A DNA stretch of 64,000 bases from Streptomyces canus (GTDB lineage: Bacteria; Actinomycetota; Actinomycetes; Streptomycetales; Streptomycetaceae): positions 2,666,001-2,730,000 of the forward strand of contig NZ_CP107989.1 in assembly GCF_041435015.1 (NCBI RefSeq), in the 5' to 3' direction. A model generated the notes under the pieces. It did not search any database. It was not told where the DNA came from and saw only the letters and a program-made list of their open reading frames with translations. A program made the translations under genes and the position numbers. The stretch's first letter is position 1; each line of letters begins with the position of its first letter. Below, in pieces: positions 1-11,813 of this stretch.

Positions 1-1611
1 GGCCAGTTGGGAGAGCGCGAAGTCGGCGCCGGACATCTCCAGGGTCTCGGCGGCGCCTCCCCAGGCATTGGAGACGGACGGCATGTAGTGCAGCTTCAGG
101 TATGTGTCGAGGGAGGGGCGCTGACCGACGGACAGCACCGGCTTCCCGGCCGGCGACCGGTCCTGTTCCGTCGGGACCGTGGCCGCCTCGACGAGCGAGT
201 CCAGTGCGCCGCGCAGGTCGAAGTCGGTGCCGCCGAAGGCGTGGATGCCGGCCAGGGCGATCGGTGAGGGGTCGCCGTTCATGACGTGGGTGCCGCCGGC
301 GCCGTGCAGCCAGCGGTCCCACACGCCGCCGTTCTGCCGGGCCAGTTCGTACAGGGACTGCGCCACGTCCGAGCCGGTGCGCGCGTCGAGCAGGGTCAGC
401 AACTGCACCTGGCCGCGGTAGACGTCCCAGCCGGAGAAGGTGCCGTACTGGGCGCGGTGCCCGCGGGCGACGCGGTGCACCTCGTCGTCGCTCCCCCGGT
501 ATCTGCCGTCGGCGTCGCTGATGACGTTGGGGTGGAGGTGGGCGTGGTAGAGCGCGGTGTAGAAGGTGGTGCGTTCGTCGTCGGTGCCACCGCCGACGCG
601 GATCGCCCGCAGTCGTTCGCGCCAGGCGCGGCGGGCCGCGTCGCGCACCGAGTCGAAGGAGCGCCGGGGCGGGTTCTCGGCGGCGAGGTTGGCCTCGGCG
701 CCCGCCCGGCTGACGTACGAGATACCGATCTTGACGCCCACCTGCTCGGTGCCGGGTGCGAACCGGACGTACCCGCCCGCCCCCTTGCCCGCCACGGGAC
801 GCCCGCCCTGCGAGAAGCCGCCCGTGCCACCGGACGCCTCCAGCGCGCCGGGGCTGAGCCTGTCGTCCTGCCAGGTACCCGTGGCCGTGAAGGGACGGTC
901 GAAGAGTGCGGTGAAGTGGACGGTGTAGTAGGCGCGTCGGCCTTCGGGGTCGAGGTAGCCGCAGAAGTTGCCGGAGGTGACCGAGCCGGAGACCGTCCGG
1001 GTCGCCGGGTCGATCTCGACCGTCGAATCGGTCGAGCCCACCTCGGAGTTGGCGGTCCTGAACAGCAGCGAGGCGGGCTTGTCGGCAGGGTAGGTGAAGC
1101 GGGCCGAGCCAGTGCGGGCGGTGGCGGTGAGGTCGGCGGTGACACCGGAGGCGAGGCCCACCCGGTAGTGGCCGGGCTCAGCGGTCTCGTCGGCGTGACG
1201 GAAGTCGGCCGCGTACACCGCGTCCTTGGTGTCGCTCGCCGGGGACGAGGTGACCTCGCCGGCGAACGGGAAGAGCGGGATGTCGCCGCTGCCGCCCGCG
1301 CAGCCCGTGCCGGACATGTGGGTGAGGCTGAAGCCGCGGACGCGGGTGGCGCCGTACAGGTAACCGCCGGGAGCCGCGGTCCGGGTGGCGTCGCCGCGGG
1401 TGTTCTCGGGACTGAAGGAGAACATGCCGAAGGGGGTGACGGCGCCGGGAAAGACGTTGCCGCCGTTCTCCGTGCCGATGAGCGGGTTCACGTGGGCGGT
1501 CGGGTCGCCGACGAGAGGGGGTGGCGCGGCGGGCGCCGCGAGGGCGGCGGGGGTGGCACCGGTGACCGCGAGTACGGCCGCCAGCAGCAGGGACGTGGGA
1601 CGGAAACGCAT
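1..1611 (-). CDS. Secreted GH92 alpha-mannosidase, C-terminus cut by window edge
   Basis: Predicted secreted exo-acting alpha-mannosidase of glycoside hydrolase family 92, which trims mannose from N-glycans or mannans with calcium. The frame stays open for 537 codons to the left edge, so the C-terminal part is missing (GH92 enzymes are usually 700 residues or more). Residues 1-29 form a signal peptide ending ALAAP. Family hallmarks are VNPLIGTENGGNVFPG (41-56), THMSGTGCAGGSGDIPLFP (97-115) and TFSGWDVYRGQ near residue 385, where the (alpha/alpha)6 catalytic domain begins. A GGAGGAGGGG ribosome site precedes the ATG. Two LacI-type palindromes lie upstream. The next gene upstream is a cellulose-active LPMO, so this is a polysaccharide-degradation patch. 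Confidence 0.88.
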   Translation of the reverse strand, partial: MRFRPTSLLLAAVLAVTGATPAALAAPAAPPPLVGDPTAHVNPLIGTENGGNVFPGAVTPFGMFSFSPENTRGDATRTAAPGGYLYGATRVRGFSLTHMSGTGCAGGSGDIPLFPFAGEVTSSPASDTKDAVYAADFRHADETAEPGHYRVGLASGVTADLTATARTGSARFTYPADKPASLLFRTANSEVGSTDSTVEIDPATRTVSGSVTSGNFCGYLDPEGRRAYYTVHFTALFDRPFTATGTWQDDRLSPGALEASGGTGGFSQGGRPVAGKGAGGYVRFAPGTEQVGVKIGISYVSRAGAEANLAAENPPRRSFDSVRDAARRAWRERLRAIRVGGGTDDERTTFYTALYHAHLHPNVISDADGRYRGSDDEVHRVARGHRAQYGTFSGWDVYRGQVQLLTLLDARTGSDVAQSLYELARQNGGVWDRWLHGAGGTHVMNGDPSPIALAGIHAFGGTDFDLRGALDSLVEAATVPTEQDRSPAGKPVLSVGQRPSLDTYLKLHYMPSVSNAWGGAAETLEMSGADFALSQLA

Positions 1612-1768
1612 GACGCGGCCCCTCCTCCTTCGGACGGGTCGCGCACCACAGGTCGCACAAGCCGCTGGGACAGTAACGTGCGCCACGCGTATCACGGAAG
1701 ACCGCGTACGGCCGGAGGAGCGCGCGAGGGGATCACCCGGGCGGTCCCTCCGATTGCCCCAACTGAGT

Positions 1769-1827
1769 TGACATCGTTGTCCGTTGACGCGGTAGAGTCA
1801 TGTACAGACCACTCGACAACGTTGTCG
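1769..1827. promoter_or_regulatory. Two LacI-family-type operators upstream of the GH92 gene
   Basis: CGACAACGTTGTCG (1814-1827) is a perfect palindrome with the central ACGT of LacI/GalR-family operators. A degenerate copy, TGACATCGTTGTCC, lies at 1769-1782, 45 bp away centre to centre. Both sit in the leader region of the GH92 gene. The cognate repressor is not in the window. Confidence 0.5.
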
Positions 1828-1894
1828 CGCGTCGCGTCGTCACAAGCCATGCACCATCCGCGTCGGCCACCACCCCCCTGCGCCGACCCGGCTC

Positions 1895-1929
1895 GCGGAC
1901 CCGGTGGTGCCCAGCCCCACCGGGTCCGC
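1895..1929 (-). terminator. Hairpin downstream of the LPMO gene
   Basis: A perfect 13-bp stem, GCGGACCCGGTGG (1895-1907) paired with 1917-1929, and a 9-nt loop lie 36 bases past the LPMO stop codon. There is no T-tract, as is common in Streptomyces. It separates the LPMO transcript from the GH92 promoter region. Confidence 0.6.
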
Positions 1930-1965
1930 CCTGAGCGGAAGGTTCGAGCGCGTTCTGACGGTGAC

Positions 1966-3030
1966 TCAGCCGACCTGACAGGGAAGGGTCGTGGCCGTGT
2001 CGCCTCCGGCGCCGGTGACGACGTAACCGAACGTCGTACTCTGCCCCGGACTCAGCGAGCCGTTCCAGTTGGCGTTGTGGACCATCACGTCCTGGCCGGT
2101 GTAGGTGGCGTTGCCGTTCCAGAGACTGTCGACCTTCTGGCCGGTCGGCAGGGCCCAGTCGACCATCCAGCCCAGCATCGGGACGTCGCCGGAGTTGGTG
2201 ACGGTCACCTCGGACTGGTAGCCGCCGCTCCAACTGCCCGTGGTCTTGCGGGTGGCCATGCAGGTGCCGGGCACCGGTTCGGTCGGGTTGCCCGGCTCGT
2301 GGATGCCGGTGACCTCGCCGTTGCCGCCGTCGAAGACGACGTCGGAGCAGGAGTAGAAGGTCTCCGCGCTGTCCGAACGCTGCCAGACCATGTAGATGAT
2401 GTGGCGACCGGACTTGTTCGCCGGAAGCTGCCCGGTCCAGGAGTAGTTGGCCTCGACCGTGCCCGGACTGCCGTTGAGCGGCGGGTGGTCGACGCTGAGG
2501 AACGGCTGGGCCTCCATGTCGTCCCAGGTGAGGGTCTTCTTCGGGTCGAAGCCGTCCTTGGTGACGTAGACGTAGAACCAACCCGGGTGCGCGGCCCAGG
2601 CGTTGTAGGAGAAGTCGACCGTCTTGCCCGAGGTGAGGTGGGTGAGCGGCCAGTCGTCGCGGGCGGCGTTGAAGCCGGTGAAGTTGGTGTTGCCGCCGCT
2701 GCACAGCTCGCCGTCCGGCACGAAGCCGCGGGTGCGGCCGGCGCCGTCCGAGCGGAGCACGGAGAACCAGTTGTAGAACGGCGTGGTGCCGCTGACCGCC
2801 TGCGCGTTCTTGCAGGCCGGGTTGACCGGCTTGATCTCGCCGGTGTCGGTCAGCGCGTCCTGCCAGCACAGGAAGGTGCGGCTGGCGGGCTTCATCGGGG
2901 TGCCGTGGGCCTCGGCCTTGCCGCCGGCCGTGAGGACGAGGCTGAGGGCGGGGATGGTGGCGAGCAGGGAGACGAGGACCAGGAAGAGGGCTCTGGGGCG
3001 GGTCACCCTCGATAACTTTGTCAGGATCAT
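1966..3030 (-). CDS. CelS2-like lytic polysaccharide monooxygenase (AA10) with CBM2
   Basis: Secreted copper enzyme that oxidatively cleaves crystalline cellulose, 354 aa. The signal peptide ends AEA just before HGTPMKPASRTF, which places His1 at the mature N-terminus as required for the copper histidine brace; the second brace His is in AAHPGWFYVYVTKDGF. The SDSAETFYSCSDVVFDGG segment is typical of cellulose-active AA10 proteins such as S. coelicolor CelS2. A C-terminal module of about 100 residues rich in Trp and Gly, closed by a Cys pair (CMAT to LPCQVG), is a CBM2 cellulose binder. ATG 3030 is chosen because it gives a clean signal peptide; AAGGA lies 15 nt upstream. A CebR box precedes the gene. 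Confidence 0.93.
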   Translation of the reverse strand: MILTKLSRVTRPRALFLVLVSLLATIPALSLVLTAGGKAEAHGTPMKPASRTFLCWQDALTDTGEIKPVNPACKNAQAVSGTTPFYNWFSVLRSDGAGRTRGFVPDGELCSGGNTNFTGFNAARDDWPLTHLTSGKTVDFSYNAWAAHPGWFYVYVTKDGFDPKKTLTWDDMEAQPFLSVDHPPLNGSPGTVEANYSWTGQLPANKSGRHIIYMVWQRSDSAETFYSCSDVVFDGGNGEVTGIHEPGNPTEPVPGTCMATRKTTGSWSGGYQSEVTVTNSGDVPMLGWMVDWALPTGQKVDSLWNGNATYTGQDVMVHNANWNGSLSPGQSTTFGYVVTGAGGDTATTLPCQVG

Positions 3031-3126
3031 GACATTCCAGTCCGTTCCTTGAGGTACGGGCCGTTGCGGGTGTGTGAGATGCCGTGGGGTGGGGGCGGCA
3101 CGCGGGCGGGTTCCGGTCCGTCCACA

Positions 3127-3140
3127 TGGGAGCGCTCCCA
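3127..3140. promoter_or_regulatory. CebR operator
   Basis: TGGGAGCGCTCCCA is the canonical 14-bp CebR palindrome. CebR represses cellulolytic genes in Streptomyces until cello-oligosaccharides release it. It lies 97 bp upstream of the LPMO start, which supports cellobiose induction of that gene. Confidence 0.88.
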
Positions 3141-3227
3141 CCCCACGTGTTGCGGAACGTAGCGCGAACCGGGGCGACTGTAAACAGCTGACGCTCCTTC
3201 ATCTGTACGATCACGCGCGGGCGGCGG

Positions 3228-3809
3228 TCACACCGGGTGGGCCGCCTGGAAGGCCAGCCGCTCCTGCGCGCCTTCTCCTACGGCCGTCAGCGCGTCGTCG
3301 AGGTCCAGGAACTCCTCCCAGACGGGCCGCCCGCCCACCTCGGCCAGCCGCCTGACCACGAGGTCCTCCAGCTCCGGCACCCGCTTGTTCTTCCAGATCT
3401 TGTCGGCGACGCTGACGATCAGGTCCTCGAGACCGATGTCCGGAAGGGTCCAGCTCGCGTGGGTGGCGGCGAAGCGGGCGAGTTCGGGGGCTGTGCCGTG
3501 GGCGAGGAGGAGCTCGCGGCCGGCCTCCTCGTGTACGGAGCCGGGGCCGGAGAGCTCGCGGACGTGCACGGCCTTGCCCACGTCGTGCGTCGCGGCCCCG
3601 AACAGCACCGCCTCACGGTCGAGTGCGAGCGCCGGGTACCGCTGGGCCAGCCACTCGACGAGCTCGTACGCCACGTCGTGCACGAGTCTCAGGTGGGCCG
3701 CCAGCCGGGGCGGGGCGGAGAGGGTCCGGAGGAGGTGAGCCGCCTCGTCGGGGAGGGGGCGGGGGCCGGGGTCGTGGAGGGCGCGGTGGAGGAGTTCGGG
3801 GGTGGTCAC
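3228..3809 (-). CDS. HD-domain phosphohydrolase-like protein
   Basis: Predicted cytoplasmic HD-superfamily metal-dependent phosphohydrolase of 193 aa from GTG 3809; an in-frame start at 3941 would add 44 Pro/Arg-rich residues that look like non-coding sequence. The metal-binding motifs are the first His in HLRLVHDV, THDVGKAVHV (the HD pair), and a later H-x-x-W region (ATHASWTLPDIG) followed by VSVADKIWKNKR, an Asp typical of the last ligand. The substrate cannot be inferred. No strong Shine-Dalgarno site is seen. The gene stands alone between the LPMO promoter and a pseudogene fragment. Confidence 0.72.
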   Translation of the reverse strand: MTTPELLHRALHDPGPRPLPDEAAHLLRTLSAPPRLAAHLRLVHDVAYELVEWLAQRYPALALDREAVLFGAATHDVGKAVHVRELSGPGSVHEEAGRELLLAHGTAPELARFAATHASWTLPDIGLEDLIVSVADKIWKNKRVPELEDLVVRRLAEVGGRPVWEEFLDLDDALTAVGEGAQERLAFQAAHPV

Positions 3810-3980
3810 GCGGTAAGGGTAGGAGTGGGGGCGGACCTTGGGGGGGGCGGCGCAGGGAAGGGGCCGGGGCGACTCCCGGGAGCGGTCGGATGAGCGGGCG
3901 TCGCGGTGGTGGGGCTTGGTCGGGTCCCATCGGGGGCTCACGGCATCGCGGCATACGGTGGCGGACCCGGACGGTGCCCC

Positions 3981-4316
3981 CTACGGGGCCGACAAGACAC
4001 CCCAAACAGCTTTCGGGTCAACAGCTGCCCGGAGTCCTCGCTCAAGCGGGCCGCACAGGGTGCCGGCCGACGACTTGGCCGGGGTTCGCCACCGTTCCTT
4101 GCCGGTGGCGAGGTCGAGGGCGATGAACGACTTCGCGGTGTCCGGCGCCGTCAGGACACCGCCGTCGAACAGGGTCACGGGGTGACTCGCGTCGACGTCA
4201 CGGGCCCAGATCCGCTGTCCGGTGGCCGCGTCCAGCGCTGTCACCCGCTGGTCGGCGTAGACCTCGTCGGGCTGCTCGTAGGTGTAGACGATGCCGTTCC
4301 GCACGCCGAGGGGCAA
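3981..4316 (-). pseudogene. Remnant of a PQQ-type beta-propeller protein
   Basis: The frame encodes two recognisable PQQ-like blade motifs (VTALDAATGQRIWARDV and FIALDLATGKERW) and an internal YTYEQPDEVYAD strand, then degenerates into unrelated sequence before the stop. The only start is a TTG 4 bases after the kinase stop codon. There is no signal peptide, no start with a ribosome site, and too few blades for a propeller (usually seven or eight), so I read it as a 5'- and 3'-truncated fragment. A coupled short protein cannot be excluded. Confidence 0.55.
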
Positions 4317-4320
4317 AGCG

Positions 4321-5822
4321 CTACACCGAGGCCGGACTTCCTGTGACCGCTCGCTCCTCCAAGCCGGCCTCCGTGGCCCTCGGGAGTTCGATCGTGAACT
4401 CCGTGCGGCCCGGGGTGCTGTTCACCTGGATGTGGCCGCCGTGGGCGCCCGTGATGGCCGCCGCGATGGCCAACCCGAGCCCGGATCCGCCGGACTTGGC
4501 GTCGGCGCGGGAGCGGGACGTGTCCGCTCGGGTGAAGCGTTCGAAGACGATGGGGAGGAGGGCGGGCGGGATGCCCGGGCCGTTGTCGCGGACTCGGATC
4601 ACGCGGCGCTCGTCCGTCGACTCCACCGACGCCACCACCCTCGTGCCCGCCGGCGTGTGCATCCTCGCGTTGGACAGCAGGTTGGCCACCACCTGGTGCA
4701 GGCGGGCCTCGTCGCCGGTGACCAACGCCGGTGCGTCCAGGCTCAGTTCGAGCTGCCAGTCATGGCCGCCGGCTGCCGCCCGCGCGTCCCACACCGCCTC
4801 CGCGACCAGCGCCGCCAGGTCGACCTCGCGGGACTGAAGAGGGCGGCCCTCGTCGAGGCGGGCGAGCAGGAGCAGGTCCTCCACCAGACCCGTCATCCGC
4901 GCCGACTCCGCCGAGACCCGGCGCCAGGCCAGCACCGGTTCGATCCGATCGGTGCCGCGGTTCATCAGCTCGGCGTAGCCGGCGATCGAGGCGAGGGGCG
5001 TACGGAGTTCGTGGCTGGCGTCGGCCAGGAACCGCCGCATGCGCTCCTCGCTGCGCTGCCGTTCGGCGAGGGAGGACTCCACGTGGTCGAGCAGATGGTT
5101 GAGCGCGGCGCCGACCTGGCCGGCCTCGCTGCCGGGGTCGGTGTCCCGTTCCGGCACCCGGGTCAGGCCGGTGACCTGGCCGTGTCCGAGCGGGGCGCGG
5201 GAGACCTCGGAAGCGGTGGCGGCGACGCGGCCGAGGGGGCGCAGTTGCCGTCGTATGACCACCGTGCAGACGCAGCCGGCGGCGGCGAGCCCGGCCACGG
5301 CGACGCCTGTCTCGATCATCACGAGTCCGCTGATCATGTCCTGGACGTCGTCCATGGGCAAGCCGGCGAGGACCCGGACGCCTCCGTCCACGAGGACGGT
5401 GACCCGATAGGTGCCGAGGCCGGGCACGGTCCTGGTGTGCATCGCGCCGTCGGCCCGCGTCCCGGCCAGAGCGGCGCGCTGGTCGGTGCCGAGGTTCTGG
5501 ATGGGGGCGTCCTGGACGACGACGGCCGCGGAGACGATGGTGCCGTCCGCGTCGAGCCGGGCGGCGAGCATTCCGGCGGGCTGCCCGCTCTCCCTCAGGA
5601 ACGTCAGATCGTCCTGGAGGTCCTGGTGCAACGAGGCCCCGCCCAGGGCCCGTTCGGCGGTGTCGAGGACGCGGTCGTCCAGGTTGCCCATCAGATAGGC
5701 GTGCTGGAAGAGCGTGGTGATCAGGCCCATCGCGACACAGACGACGACCAGCGTGGCAGTGACGAAGACGAGCAGGCGGGTACGGATGGACCGGGTGGGC
5801 ATCCTCGCGTTCGATCGCCGGC

Positions 5823-5826
<4 letters not shown>
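4321..5826 (-). CDS. Two-component sensor histidine kinase
   Basis: Membrane sensor kinase of 501 aa. TM1 spans about residues 17-40 and TM2 about 166-190, with an extracytoplasmic sensor of roughly 125 residues between. A HAMP linker follows, then HisKA with the phospho-acceptor His272 in ASHELRTPLAS, and a HATPase_c domain with N box NLLSNARMHTP, G1 DNGPGIPP and G2 GSGLGLAIA. The ATG overlaps the regulator's TGA (ATGA), so the two are translationally coupled. The signal sensed is unknown. Confidence 0.95.
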
Positions 5827-6548
<722 letters not shown>

Positions 6549-6632
6549 GTACCGATCGTGTCCCCGTGGGCTGAGGGAATCCTGTGTTCCACCTGAGGGT
6601 GGGTGATGACCTGCGGCGGTGGGGTACGGCGA

Positions 6633-6669
6633 AGGGCCGCACCCCCGTCACCGGGTGGGGTGCGGCCCT
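6633..6669 (-). terminator. Aconitase gene terminator
   Basis: A perfect 13-bp inverted repeat, AGGGCCGCACCCC (6633-6645) with its complement at 6657-6669 and an 11-nt loop, begins 18 bases beyond the aconitase stop codon. It isolates acnA from the two-component genes on the same strand. Confidence 0.8.
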
Positions 6670-6686
6670 CAGGCGCCCGAAAGGAC

Positions 6687-9470
<2,784 letters not shown>

Positions 9471-9471
9471 C

Positions 9472-9500
9472 TAAGGTAAGGCTAAGTTAGGTATGCCTTA
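9472..9500. promoter_or_regulatory. Overlapping DmdR/DtxR-type iron boxes upstream of acnA
   Basis: TAAGGTAAGGCTAAGTTAG (9472-9490) matches 14 of 19 positions of the TTAGGTTAGGCTAACCTAA iron-box consensus bound by DmdR1/DtxR regulators. On the opposite strand a second, overlapping 19-mer (9482-9500) matches about 11 of 19. They sit 68-96 bp upstream of the acnA start codon. Confidence 0.55.
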
Positions 9501-9546
9501 CTGCCAGACCCAGCGAAAGCGTGCGACTGCGGTACGCCTCGGCAGA

Positions 9547-9564
9547 TATCTCGATGTCGAGATA
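9547..9564. promoter_or_regulatory. Palindrome between acnA and the DUF4236 gene
   Basis: TATCTCGATGTCGAGATA is a dyad of 8-bp arms with a 2-bp centre. Its core (ATCTC-N6-GAGATAA) recurs at 9975-9992 in front of the XRE/MurA-like gene, so one regulator may bind both. Confidence 0.5.
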
Positions 9565-9718
9565 ACTCTAGTACATGAGGCCGGGATGGTCATGCCCGGC
9601 TTCCCTGTGATGTCCGCCGCCACGGTGCCCGGGTCGGCGCGGTCGCGGTCATCAGTTCGCCAAGTCGGGGTATGCGGAGGGAGTTGGGAGCACCAGACCG
9701 ACCCGAGGGGAGACCCAC

Positions 9719-9919
9719 ATGGGCCTCACGTTCCGCAAGAGTTTCCGGATCCTGCCCGGCGTGCGGCTGAACATCAACCGGCACTCCTGGTCCATCACCA
9801 CCGGCGGCGGCAAGCACGGCCCGCGACACACCCACAGCAGCACGGGACGTCGTACGACATCGATGGATCTGCCCGGGCCTTTCGGGTGGCGTCGCACCCG
9901 TACCGCCAAGCGCCACTGA
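9719..9919 (+). CDS. DUF4236-type small protein
   Basis: A 66-residue protein whose first half, MGLTFRKSFRILPGVRLNIN followed by WSITTGGGK, matches the DUF4236 pattern (a basic beta-strand protein of unknown function, sometimes the N-terminal module of membrane proteins). The second half is basic and low in complexity. A GAGGGGAGA ribosome site precedes the ATG. It stands alone between acnA and the HTH/MurA-like gene. Confidence 0.75.
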   Translation: MGLTFRKSFRILPGVRLNINRHSWSITTGGGKHGPRHTHSSTGRRTTSMDLPGPFGWRRTRTAKRH

Positions 9920-9974
9920 GGTCTCCTCAGGTCCGCGGGGGCCCCTCACTCGAATGGACTCCCCGGAATGCGCC

Positions 9975-9990
9975 ATCTCATATCTGAGAT
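9975..9990. promoter_or_regulatory. Operator candidate directly before the XRE/MurA-like gene
   Basis: ATCTCATATCTGAGAT is a 16-bp imperfect palindrome ending 12 bp before the ATG of a gene whose product has an N-terminal DNA-binding domain. Autoregulation is a reasonable inference. The motif shares ATCTC-N6-GAGATAA with 9548-9565. Confidence 0.5.
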
Positions 9991-10002
9991 AACCTCAAGC
10001 TC

Positions 10003-11532
10003 ATGGCAGACGACTACCTCGTACGCATCGGCAAGCTCATCCGTGACGCCCGGCAGCACCGAGGCTGGACACAGTCGCAGCTTGCCGAGGCGCTCGGCAC
10101 CAGTCAGAGCGCCGTCAATCGCATCGAGCGCGGCAACCAGAACATCAGCCTTGAGATGATCGCCCGTATCGGTGAAGCACTGGACAGCGAAATCGTCTCT
10201 CTGGGCTACGCGGGCCCCATGCATCTGCGCGTGGTCGGCGGTCGTCGGCTGTCCGGCGCGATCGACGTCAAGACGAGCAAGAACGCGTGTGTGGCCCTGC
10301 TCTGCGCCTCGCTCCTCAACAAGGGGCGCACGGTGCTGCGCAGGGTCGCCCGCATCGAGGAGGTCTACCGCCTCCTGGAGGTGCTCAGCTCCATCGGGGT
10401 CCGCACCCGCTGGATCAACGACGGCGTCGACCTCGAACTCGTGCCGCCCGCCGAGCTGGACATGGACGCCATCGACGCCGAGGCCGCCGTCCGCACCCGC
10501 TCCATCATCATGTTCCTCGGTCCGCTGCTGCACCGTATGGACGGCTTCAAGCTGCCCTACGCCGGCGGCTGCGACCTCGGCACCCGGACCATCGAGCCGC
10601 ACATGATCGCGCTGCGCCGGTTCGGTCTGGACGTCGCGGCGACCGAGGGCCAGTACCACGCGCGCGTGGACCGGTCGGTCCGCCCCGGCCGTCCGATCGT
10701 GCTGACCGAGCGCGGCGACACCGTGACGGAGAACGCGCTGCTCGCGGCCGCCCGCCACGACGGCGTCACCGTCATCCGCAACGCCTCCTCCAACTACATG
10801 GTCCAGGACCTGTGCTTCTTCCTGGAGGCCCTGGGAGTGAAGGTCGAGGGCATCGGCACCACCACCCTCACCGTGCACGGCGTACCGCACATCGACGTGG
10901 ACGTCGACTACTCCCCCTCCGAGGACCCGGTCGAGGCGATGAGCCTGCTGGCCGCGGCCGTGGTGACGGAGTCGGAGCTGACCGTGCGCCGGGTGCCCAT
11001 CGAGTTCCTGGAGATCGAGCTCGCGGTCCTGGAGGAGATGGGGCTCGACCACGACCGCACCCCGGAGTACTTCGCGGACAACGGCCGTACCCGACTGGTC
11101 GACCTCACGGTCCGGCCCTCCAAGCTGGAGGCGCCGATCGACAAGATCCACCCGATGCCGTTCCCCGGTCTGAACATCGACAACGTGCCGTTCTTCGCGG
11201 CCATCGCGGCGGTCGCGCAGGGCCAGACCCTCATCCACGACTGGGTCTACGACAACCGGGCGATCTATCTGACGGATCTGAACCGGCTGGGCGGGCGCCT
11301 CCAACTCCTCGACCCGCACCGGGTGCTGGTGGAGGGCCCGACCCGCTGGCGTGCCGCCGAGATGATGTGCCCGCCTGCCCTGCGCCCCGCCGTGGTCGTC
11401 CTGCTGGCGATGATGGCGGCCGACGGCACGTCCGTGCTGCGCAACGTCTATGTCATCAACCGCGGCTATGAGGACCTGGCCGAGCGGCTCAACTCGGTGG
11501 GGGCGCAGATCGAGATCTTCCGGGACATCTGA
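10003..11532 (+). CDS. XRE-type HTH fused to a MurA-like enolpyruvyl transferase
   Basis: 509 aa. Residues 8-64 are a Cro/C1-type helix-turn-helix (WTQSQLAEALGTSQSAVNRIERG). Residues 75-505 are a UDP-GlcNAc enolpyruvyltransferase (MurA/EPSP synthase) fold. The MurA Lys-Asn pair is kept (TSKNACVALL, 93-94), as is the PEP-binding loop Cys190 in AGGCDLGTRT and an Asp in NIDNVPFF that aligns with the catalytic Asp. Classical MurA lacks the HTH, so this is the actinobacterial second MurA-like protein, possibly a regulator or a fosfomycin-relevant paralogue. The HTH and the palindrome upstream point to DNA binding. Confidence 0.88.
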   Translation: MADDYLVRIGKLIRDARQHRGWTQSQLAEALGTSQSAVNRIERGNQNISLEMIARIGEALDSEIVSLGYAGPMHLRVVGGRRLSGAIDVKTSKNACVALLCASLLNKGRTVLRRVARIEEVYRLLEVLSSIGVRTRWINDGVDLELVPPAELDMDAIDAEAAVRTRSIIMFLGPLLHRMDGFKLPYAGGCDLGTRTIEPHMIALRRFGLDVAATEGQYHARVDRSVRPGRPIVLTERGDTVTENALLAAARHDGVTVIRNASSNYMVQDLCFFLEALGVKVEGIGTTTLTVHGVPHIDVDVDYSPSEDPVEAMSLLAAAVVTESELTVRRVPIEFLEIELAVLEEMGLDHDRTPEYFADNGRTRLVDLTVRPSKLEAPIDKIHPMPFPGLNIDNVPFFAAIAAVAQGQTLIHDWVYDNRAIYLTDLNRLGGRLQLLDPHRVLVEGPTRWRAAEMMCPPALRPAVVVLLAMMAADGTSVLRNVYVINRGYEDLAERLNSVGAQIEIFRDI

Positions 11533-11813
11533 CCGCCTTCGGTGCCCTGCTCCCGGGTGACCCCGGCCCGTCCGCCCGTCGTTGGCGCAGGTCGGGGTCG
11601 AGGGCTGCACGGCCACCCTGGCGTGGGGCGCCGGATTCTTCGTCGACGGTGCCCGACAAGAAGCGCTTCCCTGCCGCCAACCTTTCCCCCGGTCGACATC
11701 CCGTACACGAAGTGGCAGGACCCGGTCAAAGGCTTCCCAAGTTCCGGACACTTCCTCCCACCCATGGTCGGGTCCCAACGAAGGCCGTACGTATGCCTGT
11801 TTGGGAGGACCTC

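Noticed and set aside
1178..1660. Arg-rich minus-strand ORF over the start of the GH92 gene
   Set aside because: Out-of-frame shadow; the GH92 frame has the signal peptide and family motifs.
286..3015. Long plus-strand frame across the GH92 and LPMO genes
   Set aside because: It runs across two genes and their terminator on the other strand, has no ribosome site and encodes Val/Gly/Arg filler.
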